NCBI GenBank assembly: GCA_949317995.1
Contig: OX439045.1
Span: 2,389,174 to 2,453,173, forward strand
Direction: 5' to 3'
From: Acholoe squamosa
Taxonomy: Eukaryota; Annelida; Polychaeta; Phyllodocida; Polynoidae
Length of the DNA: 64,000 nt
Shown here: positions 32,417-49,132 of the stretch, one piece after another
Numbering within the stretch: position 1 is the first letter of the stretch
Layout: every line of letters begins with the position of its first letter
The notes under the pieces: model-generated
Seen by the model: only the letters and a program-made list of their open reading frames with translations
What the model was told of the DNA's origin: nothing
Databases searched by the model: none
Position numbers and translations under genes: made by a program

Positions 32417-32725
32417 TTAATATACATCAAAGATGCACTAATAGCCTGTACATAACTGCAGGGGGAACTCCTAAATGTCTACTTAACATGGTCTACCCTG
32501 GGTAGATGCAGATTTATGTACCTCACCTAGTTGCATACTTTGATTTGCCCCAGTCATATTTCTCTCACTGATTCAGGTGAGATATCCCTTTTATCCACCA
32601 CAGTCTGTTTTTGGTGTATTTATATGTGGCAGGGGTATAGGTAGTTTGATGAAAGATAAGCAGTATAGATGTGATAAATGAGTCTCTGGTGTAGGTATTT
32701 TATGCATGACTATATACATTGTAAG

Positions 32726-32885
32726 AAAATGTCGTTGAAATAACGGAGAAATCCTAGTCCCAAAGTTGCCAGACATCCTTTGTTATTTTCGAAGAGATTC
32801 CTTGTACCACCACCTGGGGCTTCCTGTAGAAACTACACTGGTTCACTGCAATACAATTATAATGGTTCACTGTTCAGTTTTATGA
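32726..32885. repeat. Dispersed repeat (CGAAATAA...GGTCCCAAAG family)
   Basis: Shares CGTTGAAATAA, TCCTAGTCCCAAAGTT and GGTTCACTGTTCAGTTTTA with copies at about 41992-42165 and 63883-64000. Confidence 0.6.
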
Positions 32886-34051
32886 GTATTTTTTACAGTA
32901 AGCATGCACTTAGAGCCGGTCTTCTATGATACATACATGTGTCTTGTCCTTTGTGTGAGTGAGTAGCAGCAGGTGTGGTGTAGATGAAACAAAGTCTGTA
33001 TGATAAGGTGATCTGTGATCACTGAGGAGGGACTTCTGATTGTGATTTTTACTTCGTTGCTAAACATTTACGGGCAGAATGATGCTTAGATACTCACTGT
33101 AACGTTTAAGGTAGTGCGATGTAGTTTCATTCCAGGGCTGTGAAATTTCTAAATAAGACCATCCTCCATGGCCCATCATGCCGTTATCAAAATAGCTGCA
33201 AACCCCGAGTCTAAAAGTGTTTCGAGGACTTTTATGCCAAGGTATCATGAAATAATAGAATAATAAAAATGTTCTTCAGGATAGGTTGAAGAATAGAGAA
33301 TTGTGGAACTGAGGGAGAAAACCTGACACTGTGGTATATCCTGAAGAGTTAAATGAGAACAAAAAATGGGGATGTAGGATGAGAGCTTCTATGATGTAAG
33401 TCTTTCAGATGTGTGATTTGATGTCTATTGTTGTTAATTACTTCTGTACTACATACATTAAGATAACACACAGTTTATTGGATGCACAAAAAGGTTATTT
33501 ATGACATTCTGTCTCAAAGAAAAAAGGCCTTTGTTATTTATGTTCACTCAGCCATCATGTCGCCATGATATGAATAAATGTATCTAATTTACCTCAAAAT
33601 GGCATTTGTCAATATTCCAAAAACCACCTCAGACATATTTTTAAGGGAGTGATCATTTTTTAACAACAAGGGGTGGTGGGCTTTTGTGCGGATGTGTGAA
33701 AAAGATGTAGCCCCCCCCCCCCCCCCCCATCAGGCTGAAGATCGCACCCTTTTCCCTATCATTATATTGAAAACAGGTAAAATTATTTTGGCCCTCTCCC
33801 CTCATAGGGGCTAGAAAAAGGTTTGAGCCTCTGCTGACCCCCCCTCATTGTTAAAAACATTGATCGCATGCTTATAATGTATAATGGGCCATGGCTTATA
33901 CAGACTTAGCTGCATCGTATAATTGTGAGCCAATTGAGAAACACCATCTATTCACTCTCAGGGCAGTGGTACTCATCAGATGACTGTTATCAGTGTTAGA
34001 GCTGGAAATCAGCTACAGCAATGGCTGTGCCCATAGGGCAATCTGCTACTA
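32886..34051. other. Intergenic DNA with one candidate exon
   Basis: Mostly non-coding; includes a C homopolymer (33710-33728) and a partial GATAACACC repeat (33930-34045). The candidate exon at 33095-33248 is listed separately. Confidence 0.4.
33095..33248 (-). CDS. Candidate host exon, possibly phospholipase B-like
   Basis: On the minus strand an open frame encodes a coding-like peptide containing FRLGVCSYFDN, GHGGWSYLEIS and QPWNETTSHYLKRY, and ends at a strong donor (ACA then GTGAGTATC). The GWSYLEI block with an upstream Y-F-N-like motif resembles the early part of lamina-ancestor/phospholipase B-like proteins, where GW-YLEI is conserved, but the match is short. No acceptor was defined and no other exon was found, so it may be a lone or partial exon. 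Confidence 0.3.
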
Positions 34052-34357
34052 CAGGAGGGTGTTGCTCCTATAGTAAAAGGAAGAGCTGGCTAAAAATGCC
34101 CTCATTTCCAGTCCTTTCTTTTCATGTAGCTTTAACTTGTCCCTTTTGTTGCTCACAAGCGGTCATTCGAGTATGGTGCTAAAAAAGGGGGATTAGAGTA
34201 GGTACCTAGTTGGGAGAAGTCAGTCAGTATATTATACTGACATGAGTAGGTACCTAATGTGGTGAGTGCAAGTACTTAGGTGAAGCAGTGCACGACTTGT
34301 TTAGAAAAGAGGGCACATACTCACAGCTCTTTTTATAATAGGAGCAACACCCTCCTG
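34052..34357. mobile_element. ~306-bp MITE, second copy of the GGAGGGTGTTGCTCC family
   Basis: Ends CAGGAGGGTGTTGCTCCTA and TAGGAGCAACACCCTCCTG are perfect inverted repeats. The interior matches 20601-20942. Confidence 0.8.
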
Positions 34358-34404
34358 AATAGGCCATTTCACAACCTTAGTGGGGCTTACAGGAGGAAGA
34401 ACCA

Positions 34405-34580
34405 TAATGTTTTTTTTAACCGCCGGGGCATCAAATAAGCACAAGTCTCAAATAAGTGCTAGGAGTACAAGGGTATTGAAAAACAGTATTCAAATAAGCA
34501 CCAGTCCCAAATTAGTGCCCAGAGTACAGGGGTATTTAAATTAATAAGCGCCTGGGCACTTAAACGGGGCCGCCGCGGTA
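34405..34580. mobile_element. Palindromic MITE, TACCGTAGTGGCC family
   Basis: Contains TAAGCGCC, TCAAATAAG and GTACAGGGGTAT blocks in the family order, ending GGCCGCCGCGGTACC. Confidence 0.55.
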
Positions 34581-34711
34581 CCCTGAAGACATTGGTAAGG
34601 AATGGCAACCAGCTGCTGCTTATGGCATTCTCACAAAGTCAGGGTGTGGCTTATGTATGTGGTTTATGGTAATTTTAGCCATTACTGGGGATAGCCCCCT
34701 TCCTATCTGAT

Positions 34712-34907
34712 ACCGTAGTGGCCTGTTTAAGCGCCGGGGTCTATAATAATCGCAGGTCCGTATAAACACTGGGGTATAGGGTCACTGAAATCATTCTTAA
34801 GCACTAAAAACAGTATTCAAATAAGGCCTGTCTCGTATAAGCGCCGAGGGTATAGTGGGAACGAAATTAATGAGTGCCCGGGCGCTCATACGGGCCATTA
34901 CGGTATT
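34712..34907. mobile_element. Palindromic MITE, TACCGTAGTGGCC family
   Basis: Begins TACCGTAGTGGCCTGTTTAA and ends CGGGCCATTACGGTA, an imperfect inverted pair. Confidence 0.65.
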
Positions 34908-35467
34908 CAATCCCGATAGAATTGATACACTCAGAAATGTTGTGCAATGGTTTCAAATAAGATCACTCCAAGATTTAAAAAAAGAAAAAGAAAATTGGTT
35001 GTCATCACTTGCCTCGTCAGGAGAAAATTTGAGATCTTAAGGATATAGGTTTTATTGACTCCTAACCTTGAACATTGATTCTAAAAGGTCCTTGCTACAC
35101 TAGATGGCATCAAGAAATTTGTCATAGATCATATAGCCCAATAGCAAAACATTGTTGAAAAGACATTAGATTAATACACACATGTACAAAGGCAATTTAG
35201 TTTAAATCCATTTCATGTAGATCTATAAATAACACGTTACAGCTTTTTTGGAGTTGCAAGCTGCGTCAGCGGCCGGGAGCATAGCGACCGTAGCAACTCC
35301 ATAATGTTTTCCGTTTTCTCCCTGTCACCTATGCCTTCATTGGTGGCGTCATGCTGCCTCAGTGACGTCACCCGCAGTGGCTAGCGATGGAGTGGCAACT
35401 CCTATCCATAGTCCTTGCCACATTTTTCTTGTTTATGTGGACAGACATTATCATAGTCTACATCACT
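34908..35467. other. Intergenic DNA downstream of the PLPP-like gene
   Basis: Nothing recognised. It should contain the 3' untranslated region of the minus-strand gene; no clear polyadenylation signal was identified. Confidence 0.4.
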
Positions 35468-40969
<5,502 letters not shown>

Positions 40970-41215
40970 GTCTGTATTACTGAGCAGTGCTGGAGGAATG
41001 AGTCAAGGTGCGGTGGTAAGAGACGGTAAAGACACATATAGGTGGTAACGTATATAATGATAATTCTAGGGTCAGTGGATGTAGGTCATGGTATCCATGG
41101 TAATTGAAATACAGTTATTACAAGGTCATGATATCAATTACCTCAGGTGAATGTCTATTTTAAAAATATCTAAAATGAGTACTGGATGTGAGCTACCTGT
41201 ATTTATGTGAACTTT

Positions 41216-41412
41216 GTACCATAGGCGTCTGTTTAAGCGCCAAGGCGCTCATTGATTTCAATACCTCTCTGCCCCTGGCCCTTATTTTAAAACAGGCGCT
41301 AATTTGTATACTGTTTTCAGTGCTTGATTTCAATAATCCTGTATAAATAAGCACTTATTCGAGACCAGTGCTTATTTGAGATCCCAGCGCTTAAACAGAC
41401 CACTACGGTACT
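41216..41412. mobile_element. Palindromic MITE, TACCGTAGTGGCC family
   Basis: Begins TACCATAGGCGTCTGTTTAA and ends TTAAACAGACCACTACGGTA, inverted with few mismatches. Confidence 0.7.
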
Positions 41413-41991
41413 CATATGCCGCCTTCATACCCTGAGTATAAGGAATGTCGTATACACAAGGATAAACCCCCGGTGCACCTTATAGAATGAGGAACAGCTG
41501 AGGGTGCCCAAGGCCTCCTGTAAATTCAAAAGTGGGCTTATAATAGGCCATTGAGGGACGTCTCACCTACCCATAGGTCTTTGGGTTTCGAAAACCCATT
41601 GATTTTAGCTGAAGTAATATCATTTTGAATTTTTCTAAAAGATCCTTAAAGTCTGGATGTGCCTTATATGCCAGGTGTGCCTTATACATGTGACAATACG
41701 GTAGTACATTGTAGCTAATATGGCTACCTGTACTTTGACGTGTCCACCAGAAATCACTGATGGGTAAAGCTGCCCCTTCACCCCATTTTCCTTCTTATTA
41801 TTATTATTCAAAAATAGATCTCTATGTGACTGCATGCCCCCATCCCCAATGTAAAGTGTGAGCATGTATACATGGAGGGGGAGGGCATTAGGTCCACCAA
41901 ATCCTTTATTCCATTTTGACCACCAAGTTTTGTTCTGAAATATCCACCAAAACTTGCTCTTTTGTACACTACACTGTTAAAAAAGAAAAAA

Positions 41992-42165
41992 AAAGTCGTC
42001 GAAAAGTAGGATTCTTCGTCCCAAAGTTGTTATTTTCACAGAAATGTCTTTATTTTCACAGAGATTCCTTGTACCACCACACTGCCACCTGGAGGTTCTT
42101 ATAAAAACTACAGTGGCTCCCTGTTGTATAATTACGGTGGTTCACTGTTCAGTTTTACGAGGAGA
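41992..42165. repeat. Dispersed repeat (GGTCCCAAAG family)
   Basis: CGTCGAAAAGTAGG, CGTCCCAAAGTTGTT and GGTTCACTGTTCAGTTTTACGA match 32726-32885 and 63883-64000. Confidence 0.6.
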
Positions 42166-42617
42166 GTCCCCCAAAGCATCCGCCAAAATACCTGATCCCA
42201 TTTTGTACACCAGACTTTTGTTCCAAAATGTCCGCAAAAATGTCCAACTTCCATTACGTCTGCCAAATATTGTTGCGAAACATTCGCCAAAAGTTCCTAA
42301 TTCCATTTCGCCCATCAAGGTGAACGCTGCCTGTCCACTGGGCTGTGACCGAAGCATGTTAACAGTTTCAGACCCATCTTGTCATTGTCTTGGTGGGGAC
42401 TTAATTGGGTCAATAAGGGCCGTTTTCCGGTTCCATGGTGTAAGGCCCCCAAGACTCAAAGCCCCCTGACATAAAGCCCCCTGACATAAAGCCTCTAAGA
42501 CATTAAGCCCCCAAGACATAAAGCCCCCAGGACAGACGGCCCCAATATAATTATTTTTTGTTTTTCGCACATGGTATGTGGTAAAATTTTTTTTTCCCTT
42601 CGGTACCACACGTTTTT

Positions 42618-45600
42618 GTACAGCGTCTTGTACAGCGTCTTGTACACGTTATGTACACGTGATGTACACGTTAGGTACACGTTATGTACACGTGAAGTAC
42701 ACGTTATGTACACGTTATGTACATGTTATGTACACGTTATGTACACGTGACGTACACGTTAGGTACACGTTATGTACAAGTTAAGTACATGTTAGGTACA
42801 CGTTATGTACACGTGATGTACACGTTATGTACATGTTATGTACACGTAAGGTACACGTTATGTACACGTTATGTACATGTTAGGTACACGTTATGTACAC
42901 GTTATGTACACGTTAGGTACACGTTATGTACACGTTATGTACATGTTATGTACACGTTATGTACACGTTATGTACACGTTATGTACACGTTAGGTACACG
43001 TTATGTACACATTATGTACACGTAATGTACACGTTATGTACACGTTATGTACACGTTAGGTACACGTTAGGTACACGTTATGTACACGTGAAGTACACGT
43101 TATGTACAGGTTATGTACACGTTAGGTACACATTATGTACACGTGACGTACACGTTAGGTACACGTTATGTAAAGTTATGTACACGTAAGGTACACGTTA
43201 TGTACATGTGATGTACACGTTAGGTACATGTTATGTACATGTTATGTACACGTTATGTACACGTTATGTACACGTTATGTACACGTTATGTACACGTTAT
43301 GTACACGTTATGTACATGTGGCGTACACGTTAGGTACACGTTATGTACACGTTATGTACACGTTAGGTACACGTTATGTACACGTTATGTACATGTTAGG
43401 TACACGTTATGTACACGTTATGTACACGTTAGGTACACGTTATGTACATGTTATGTACACATTAGGTACACGTTATGTACACGTTAGGTACATGTTATGT
43501 ACACGTGACGTACACGTTAGGTACACGTTATGTACTGCGATGTACGCGTCATGTACATGTTATGTACACATTATGTACACGTGACGTACACGTTAGGTAC
43601 ACGTTATGTACTGCGACATATGCGTCATGTACATGTTATGTACACATTATGTACACGTGACATACACGTTAGGTACACGTTATGTACTGCGACGTACGCG
43701 TTATGTACATGTTATATACTGCGAGGTACCAGTTACGTACACGTGAAGTACACGTTATGTACACGTTAGGTACACGTTATGTACACGTTATGTACACGTT
43801 ATGTACACGTTAGGTACACGTTATGTACATGTGAAGTACACGTTAGGTACACGTTATGTACACGTTATGTACACATTATGTACACGTTAGGTACACGTTA
43901 TGTACACGTTATGTGAGTGAGTGAGTAATAGATGTTTAACGCCATTTCGACAGGTAAGGTCATATTCATGACGAGAACGACATTACACAATTTCACAGAG
44001 GAATGTGTCAGTGCCCAAGCATATGTGCACCACACACATCCTGAGGGGATAGGAAAGATGAGAAGTAGACCCTTTTAAGTGGGCTAGGGAAGCCCATACA
44101 CGTTATGTACACATGTCGTACACGTTAGGTACACGTTAGGTACACGTTAGGTACACGTTATGTACACGTTATGTACACGTTATGTACACGTGACGTACAT
44201 GTTAGGTACACATTATGTACACGTTATGTACAAGACATTAAGCCCCCAAGACATAAAGCCCCCAGGACAGACGGCCTAAATATAATTATTTTTTGTTTTT
44301 CGCACATGGTTTGTGGTAAAATTTTTTTTTTTCCCTTCGGTACCACACGTTTTTGTACAGCGTCTTGTACAGCGTTACATACATGTTATGTACACATTAT
44401 GTACATGTTATGTACACATTATGTACACGTTATGTACACGTTAGGTACACGTTAGGTACACGTTAGGTACACGTTATGTACACGTGAAGTACACGTTATG
44501 TACAGGTTATGTACACGTTAGGTACACATTATGTACACGTGACGTACACGTTAGGTACACGTTATGTAAAGTTATGTACACGTTAGGTACACGTTATGTA
44601 CACGTGATGTACATGTTATGTACATGTGATGTACACATTAGGTACACGTTAGGTACACGTTATGTACACGTTATGTACACGTGAAGTACACGTTATGTAC
44701 ATGTTATGTACACGTTATGTACACATTATGTACACGTTAGGTACACGTTATGTACACGTTATGTACATTTTATGTACACGTAAGGTACACTTTATGTACA
44801 TGTGAAGTACACGTTAGGTACACGTTATGTACACGTTATGTACACGTTATGTACATGTGACGTACACGTCAGGTACACGTTATGTACTGCGATGTACGCG
44901 TTATGTACATGTTATGTACTGCGAGGTACCAGTTAAGTACACGTGAAGTACACGTTAGGTACACGTTATGTACATGTTATGTACACGTTATGTACACGTT
45001 ATGTACACGTTATGTACACGTTAGGTACACGTTATGTACACGTTATGTACACGTGATGTACACGTTATGTACACGTTATGTACTGCGACGTACGCGTTAT
45101 GTACACGTGACGTACACGTTAGGTACACGTTATGTACTGCGACGTACACGTTATGTACATGTTATGTACTGCGAGGTACCAGTTACGTACTTGTGAAGTA
45201 CACGTTATGTACACGTTATGTACATGTTAGGTACATGTTATGTACACGTTATGTACACGTTAGGTACACGTTATGTACACGTTAGGTACACGTTATGTAC
45301 ACGTTATGTACACGTAAGGTACACGTTATGTACACGTGATGTACACATTAGGTACACATTATGTACATGTTATGTACACATTAGGTACACTTATGTACAC
45401 GTTATGTACACGTGACGTACACGTTAGGTACACGTTATGTACAAGTTAAGTACATGTTAGGTACACGTTATGTACACGTGATGTACACATTATGTACACG
45501 TGACGTACACGTTAGGTACACGTTATGTACTGCGACGTATGCGTCATGTACATGTTATGTACACATTATGTACACGTGACGTACACGTTAGGTACACGTT

Positions 45601-45965
45601 ATGTACTGCGACGTACGCGTTATGTACATGTTATGTACTGCGAGGTACCAGTTACGTACACGTGAAGTACACGTTATGTACACGTTAGCTACACGTTATG
45701 TACACGTTAGCTACACGTTATGTACATGTTATGTACACGTTATGTACACGTTAAGTACACGTTATGTACATGTGACGTACACGTTAGGTACATGTTATGT
45801 ACACGTTATGTACACGTTAGGTACACGTTATGTACACGTGACATACACATTAGGTACACGTTAGGTACACGTTATGTACACGTTATGTACACGTGACATA
45901 CTGTGACGTACATGTTATGTACTGCGATGTATGCGTTATGTACATGTGATGTACTGCGAGGTGTA
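42618..45965. repeat. Satellite array, 11-bp unit GTACACGTTAT
   Basis: About 280 tandem units, mostly GTACACGTTAT or GTACACGTTAG, with TGA, ATG and TACTGCGA variants. It is broken by a dispersed repeat (43915-44098) and by a second copy of the element's own subterminal segment (44231-44376, matching 42505-42650). A short array in the opposite orientation is at 46178-46343. Confidence 0.95.
43915..44098 (+). repeat. Dispersed repeat inserted in the satellite
   Basis: GTGAGTGAGTGAGTAATAGA, then TTTAACGCCATTTCGACAGG; inverted relative of 22196-22356. It interrupts the 11-bp array, which resumes at about 44099. Confidence 0.7.
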
Positions 45966-46177
45966 GCTTGGGCCATGCCAGACCCTCCTGGCCCCCCTTA
46001 TGTCCTAAGATGTAGAAGGGGGGATGTAGATATGAAAAGAAAGGTCTTGGTGTCCCTCTTGTGGATCAAATAAAAAAACCCATATAAGACGCGCCTTATA
46101 CGCGGGAGATTACGGTATTTATGAACTATCACTAGGGATTTCTGCTGGTATTCATTGAATGCAATTATGCCTTTAGC

Positions 46178-46343
46178 ATGTACATAACGTGTAGGTCACG
46201 TGTACATAACGTGTACATAACGTGTACATAACGTGTACATAACGTGTACATAACGTATACGTCACGTGTACATAACATGTACATAACGTGTACATAACGT
46301 GTACATAACGTGTACATAACGTGTACATAACGTGTACATGACG
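46178..46343. repeat. Inverted block of the 11-bp satellite
   Basis: About 15 units reading ATAACGTGTAC, the reverse complement of the main array. Confidence 0.9.
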
Positions 46344-46661
46344 GACAAGGAAAAAAAAATTTTGGGGCCGTCTGTCTAGGGGGCTTTGTGTCTTGGGGGC
46401 CTTGTGTCATGGGGGCCTAGTGTCAGGGGGCTTTATGTCAGGGGGCTTAAAGGCTTGGGGGCCTTATGACGGGCGACCCCGTTTTCCACCATCCGACAGG
46501 GTACCTCTTTCGGCGACAGCTGGCCCACTCAACCACCTTGGCCGACGGGGCTGCCATAGGGTTCAATGCTGGGGCATGGTCTCTGTCGGCCGAAAATAGT
46601 ATCTACTATGGGTCTAGCGGCCGATAGAGGGGACATATCGGGTGGTGGAAAATGGCCCTAA

Positions 46662-47277
46662 CGAAATTAATGATAAATGAATTTAACCCGCGTATGGCGC
46701 TTTGCCCCCTATATTTGCATTATGATCAACAGTTTCTACTGTATCAGTATGGCACACCAAGCTGTTGATTTTATCATACAATAATGTATCACATTGCATA
46801 CACTTGCTTGTTGACAGCATGAGGTGAGATGGATGATGGTTAAAACTATGTTAAAGAATGACCACTATTGTATAAAAAGGTTCCAAGGTACTTTTTCGTG
46901 TCATCTAATTTACTTTTGATCATTCACTTAAGAGAGTCTTTATCCTCTATTACCCTAAATTCTGGGTTTCCATTCCACTTATGTATGAAGCACTTCTTGT
47001 GATAATAGCTTTGAAGCTTCTTGGCACATTTAGCTTCTTCATGCCCTATTGTAGGAATCTCTCTGTTGTATACTCATGTTGGCGATTTTTACTGTGTGAA
47101 CATATATATAATTTACTAAATGTAGCTTTCTTTTTATGAAAATTTCCACTGGTATAGACTAAAGGAAGGAATGACAACTGGGAAGGTGCTGTTTATAACA
47201 TTCTCCCAAATTCAGGGTGTGGCTTATACTCAGGCTTTTAAGTAACTGTAATGTCGGACCATGGCTAATTACAGGGT
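46662..47277. other. Spacer, nothing recognised
   Basis: AT-rich sequence between the Harbinger-like element and arm 2. No frame or repeat identified. Confidence 0.4.
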
Positions 47278-47402
47278 ACAAATGATGGTGAAATTCAATA
47301 CGAAATTATGGCAACATCTTATGAGAGCACTTTAGCTTATCAAAACTATCCAAAATACTAGTTGTAATTACATAGTTGATCGTATTTGTTGTCTATGTTT
47401 AG

Positions 47403-47460
47403 GGAATCATTTCCTTCAGCGCATACTGCACACACGTTTACCTGTGCTGTTTACATCATG
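47403..47460 (+). pseudogene. Orphan copy of PLPP-like exon 4
   Basis: Identical in length to the parent exon, with AG before and GTAAGTG after. It lies on the opposite strand from the parent gene, without exons 1-3 upstream. Confidence 0.85.
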
Positions 47461-47836
47461 GTAAGTGCCATTACTTTGATTTCATTTCTAGTTCCTATAT
47501 AACCATTAAATCTCTTGAATTATCACCGGCAGTAATACTTTCTTGTTCTAAACAGCAGGGAGATTTGGAATTATTCTTGTGTATATCAATGTCTAGTTAT
47601 TTTTTCTGGTCTTGTAGACAGTCTGTGAGATCTGGCAGACAACCAAAGGCCCTTATACCACAAACACCCTTTAGGCCCCAAATAGGTTATTCATGTGCCC
47701 GGGGGCCTACTGACAGGGGGACCTTTGGTCATGAAATCAAAATGGGTTTTTAATTGCACAGTAAGAAAATCAACCTATTTAAGACATAAGGAGATATTTA
47801 ATATGATAACATTCCAAAGTCTTATTTATTTTATAG

Positions 47837-48013
47837 CTGTACTTACACGTGCGTATGACCTGGCAGTGCAGTCATTTACTGAGAAACATCCCCCAGGTAG
47901 CGTTATTGTTGCTGGCTTACTATGTTGGAGCCTCAAGGATCAGCACTTACACAAACCACCCCACAGATGTACTGGCGGGGGCATTGCAGGGCACCCTTAT
48001 CTCTCTCATTGTG
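47837..48013 (+). pseudogene. Orphan copy of PLPP-like exon 5
   Basis: 177 bp, frame intact, same acceptor (TTATAG) and donor (GTACGT); the encoded peptide differs from the parent at about one residue (Gln to His near the start). The last exon is missing because the duplicated block ends at the satellite. Exons 4 and 5 alone cannot make a full protein. Confidence 0.85.
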
Positions 48014-48026
48014 GTACGTACTGAGC

Positions 48027-48828
48027 CTTTGACACTTCAAGGGCTGCTGATGTAGGAGTGCATCATGCCTATTGGTCGTCATGATGCACCAATGAAGTGC
48101 TGGTGAGACTACTCAGCAGCACTTCATTGGTGCATCATGCTGACCCTCCAGGATTGTATCAACCCTGTAGAGATGGCATGATGCATACTTGCCAGGGTAG
48201 CATTTGTGCATCATGACGACCAATGGACATGATGCATTTGTGCATCATGAAGACCAATGGGCATGATGCACTGGTGCATCATGATGACCGATGGACATGA
48301 TGCATTGATGCATCATGATGACCAATGGACATGATGCATTGATGCATCATAATGACCAATGGCATGATGCATTGATGCATCATGATGACCAATGGACATA
48401 ATGCATTGATGCATTGATGCTTCATGACGACCAATGGACATGATGCATTGATGCATCATGATGACCAATGGACATGATGCATTGATGCTTCATGACGACC
48501 AATGGACATGATGCATTGATGCATCATGATGACCAATGGACATGATGCATTGATGCATCATGATGACCAATGGACATGATGCATTGATGCATCATAATGA
48601 CCAATGGCATGATGCATTGATGCATCATGATGACCAATGGCATGATGCATTGATGCTTCATGATGACCAATGGACATGATGCATTGATGCATCATGATGA
48701 CCAATGGTCATGATGCATTGATGCATCATGATGACCAATGGGCATGATGCATTCATGCATCATGCATCATGATGACCAATGGACATGATGCATTCATGCA
48801 TCAGAGGACTTTAAAGTGTCAAGAGCCA
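48027..48828. repeat. MITE with a longer internal ~34-bp array (arm 2)
   Basis: Counterpart of 36291-36886. The array of GCATCATGATGACCAATGG units (about 48195-48800) is longer than in arm 1. The ends TTTGACACTTCAAGGGC and CTTTAAAGTGTCAA are inverted, with GAGCC on both sides. Confidence 0.8.
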
Positions 48829-49132
48829 CTGATGCCCTTGTACATTGTGATGTATGAATGAAGCCCTGATGAAGGCGCCAGGGCTACATTCATGCATCCT
48901 ATGCGTTTGTTAAACTTAAAGGACGAGCAGGCATGGTACACAAATGCTATAGCGACCTTTAGAAGGTTATGGAAACCAAACTTGTACGTGGTCACCATAG
49001 CTCTGATTGTAACCATACTAAAATGTTGCAACAAAGTTCACCAGTTATATGTACATCTAAGCAACATATTTTGCATTCTTGCAGTTTTTTTATGCGAATG
49101 ATAACATGTGACAGGATCTGCGAAAAGGGCCC

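Larger units (their letters stand above)
40970..42416. other. Upstream DNA of the PLPP-like gene with repeats
   Basis: No gene seen. Holds a palindromic MITE (41216-41412) and the dispersed GGTCCCAAAG repeat (about 41992-42165). The host promoter should lie near 41.0 kb but no core motif was recognised. Confidence 0.4.
42417..46658. mobile_element. Non-autonomous PIF/Harbinger-like transposon filled with an 11-bp satellite
   Basis: Ends GGGCCGTTTTCCGG and the reverse complement of GGGCCATTTTCCACC; TAA flanks both sides (42414-42416 and 46659-46661). A 3-bp TWA target and GGGCC-type ends are PIF/Harbinger traits. Subterminal GGGGGCTTTATGTC words also face each other as inverted blocks (about 42440-42540 and 46370-46470). 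No transposase frame. Confidence 0.78.
47278..49132. repeat. Inverted duplication, arm 2
   Basis: Reverse complement of arm 1 (35748-37798). It begins ACAAATGATGGTGAAATTC and ends GCGAAAAGGGCCC, exactly where the 63/66-bp satellite starts. Confidence 0.9.

Noticed and set aside
42578-45864. Many frames of 60-118 residues rich in Met-Tyr-Thr-Leu-Cys-Thr-Arg repeats
   Set aside because: They are read-through of the 11-bp satellite (33 bp gives an 11-residue period), present in several frames and both strands; not genes.
47695-48024. 109-residue frame (and its 128-residue counterpart in arm 1) as an independent gene
   Set aside because: It reads exon 5 of the PLPP-like gene in the wrong frame plus intron; the real frame is set by the splice sites.
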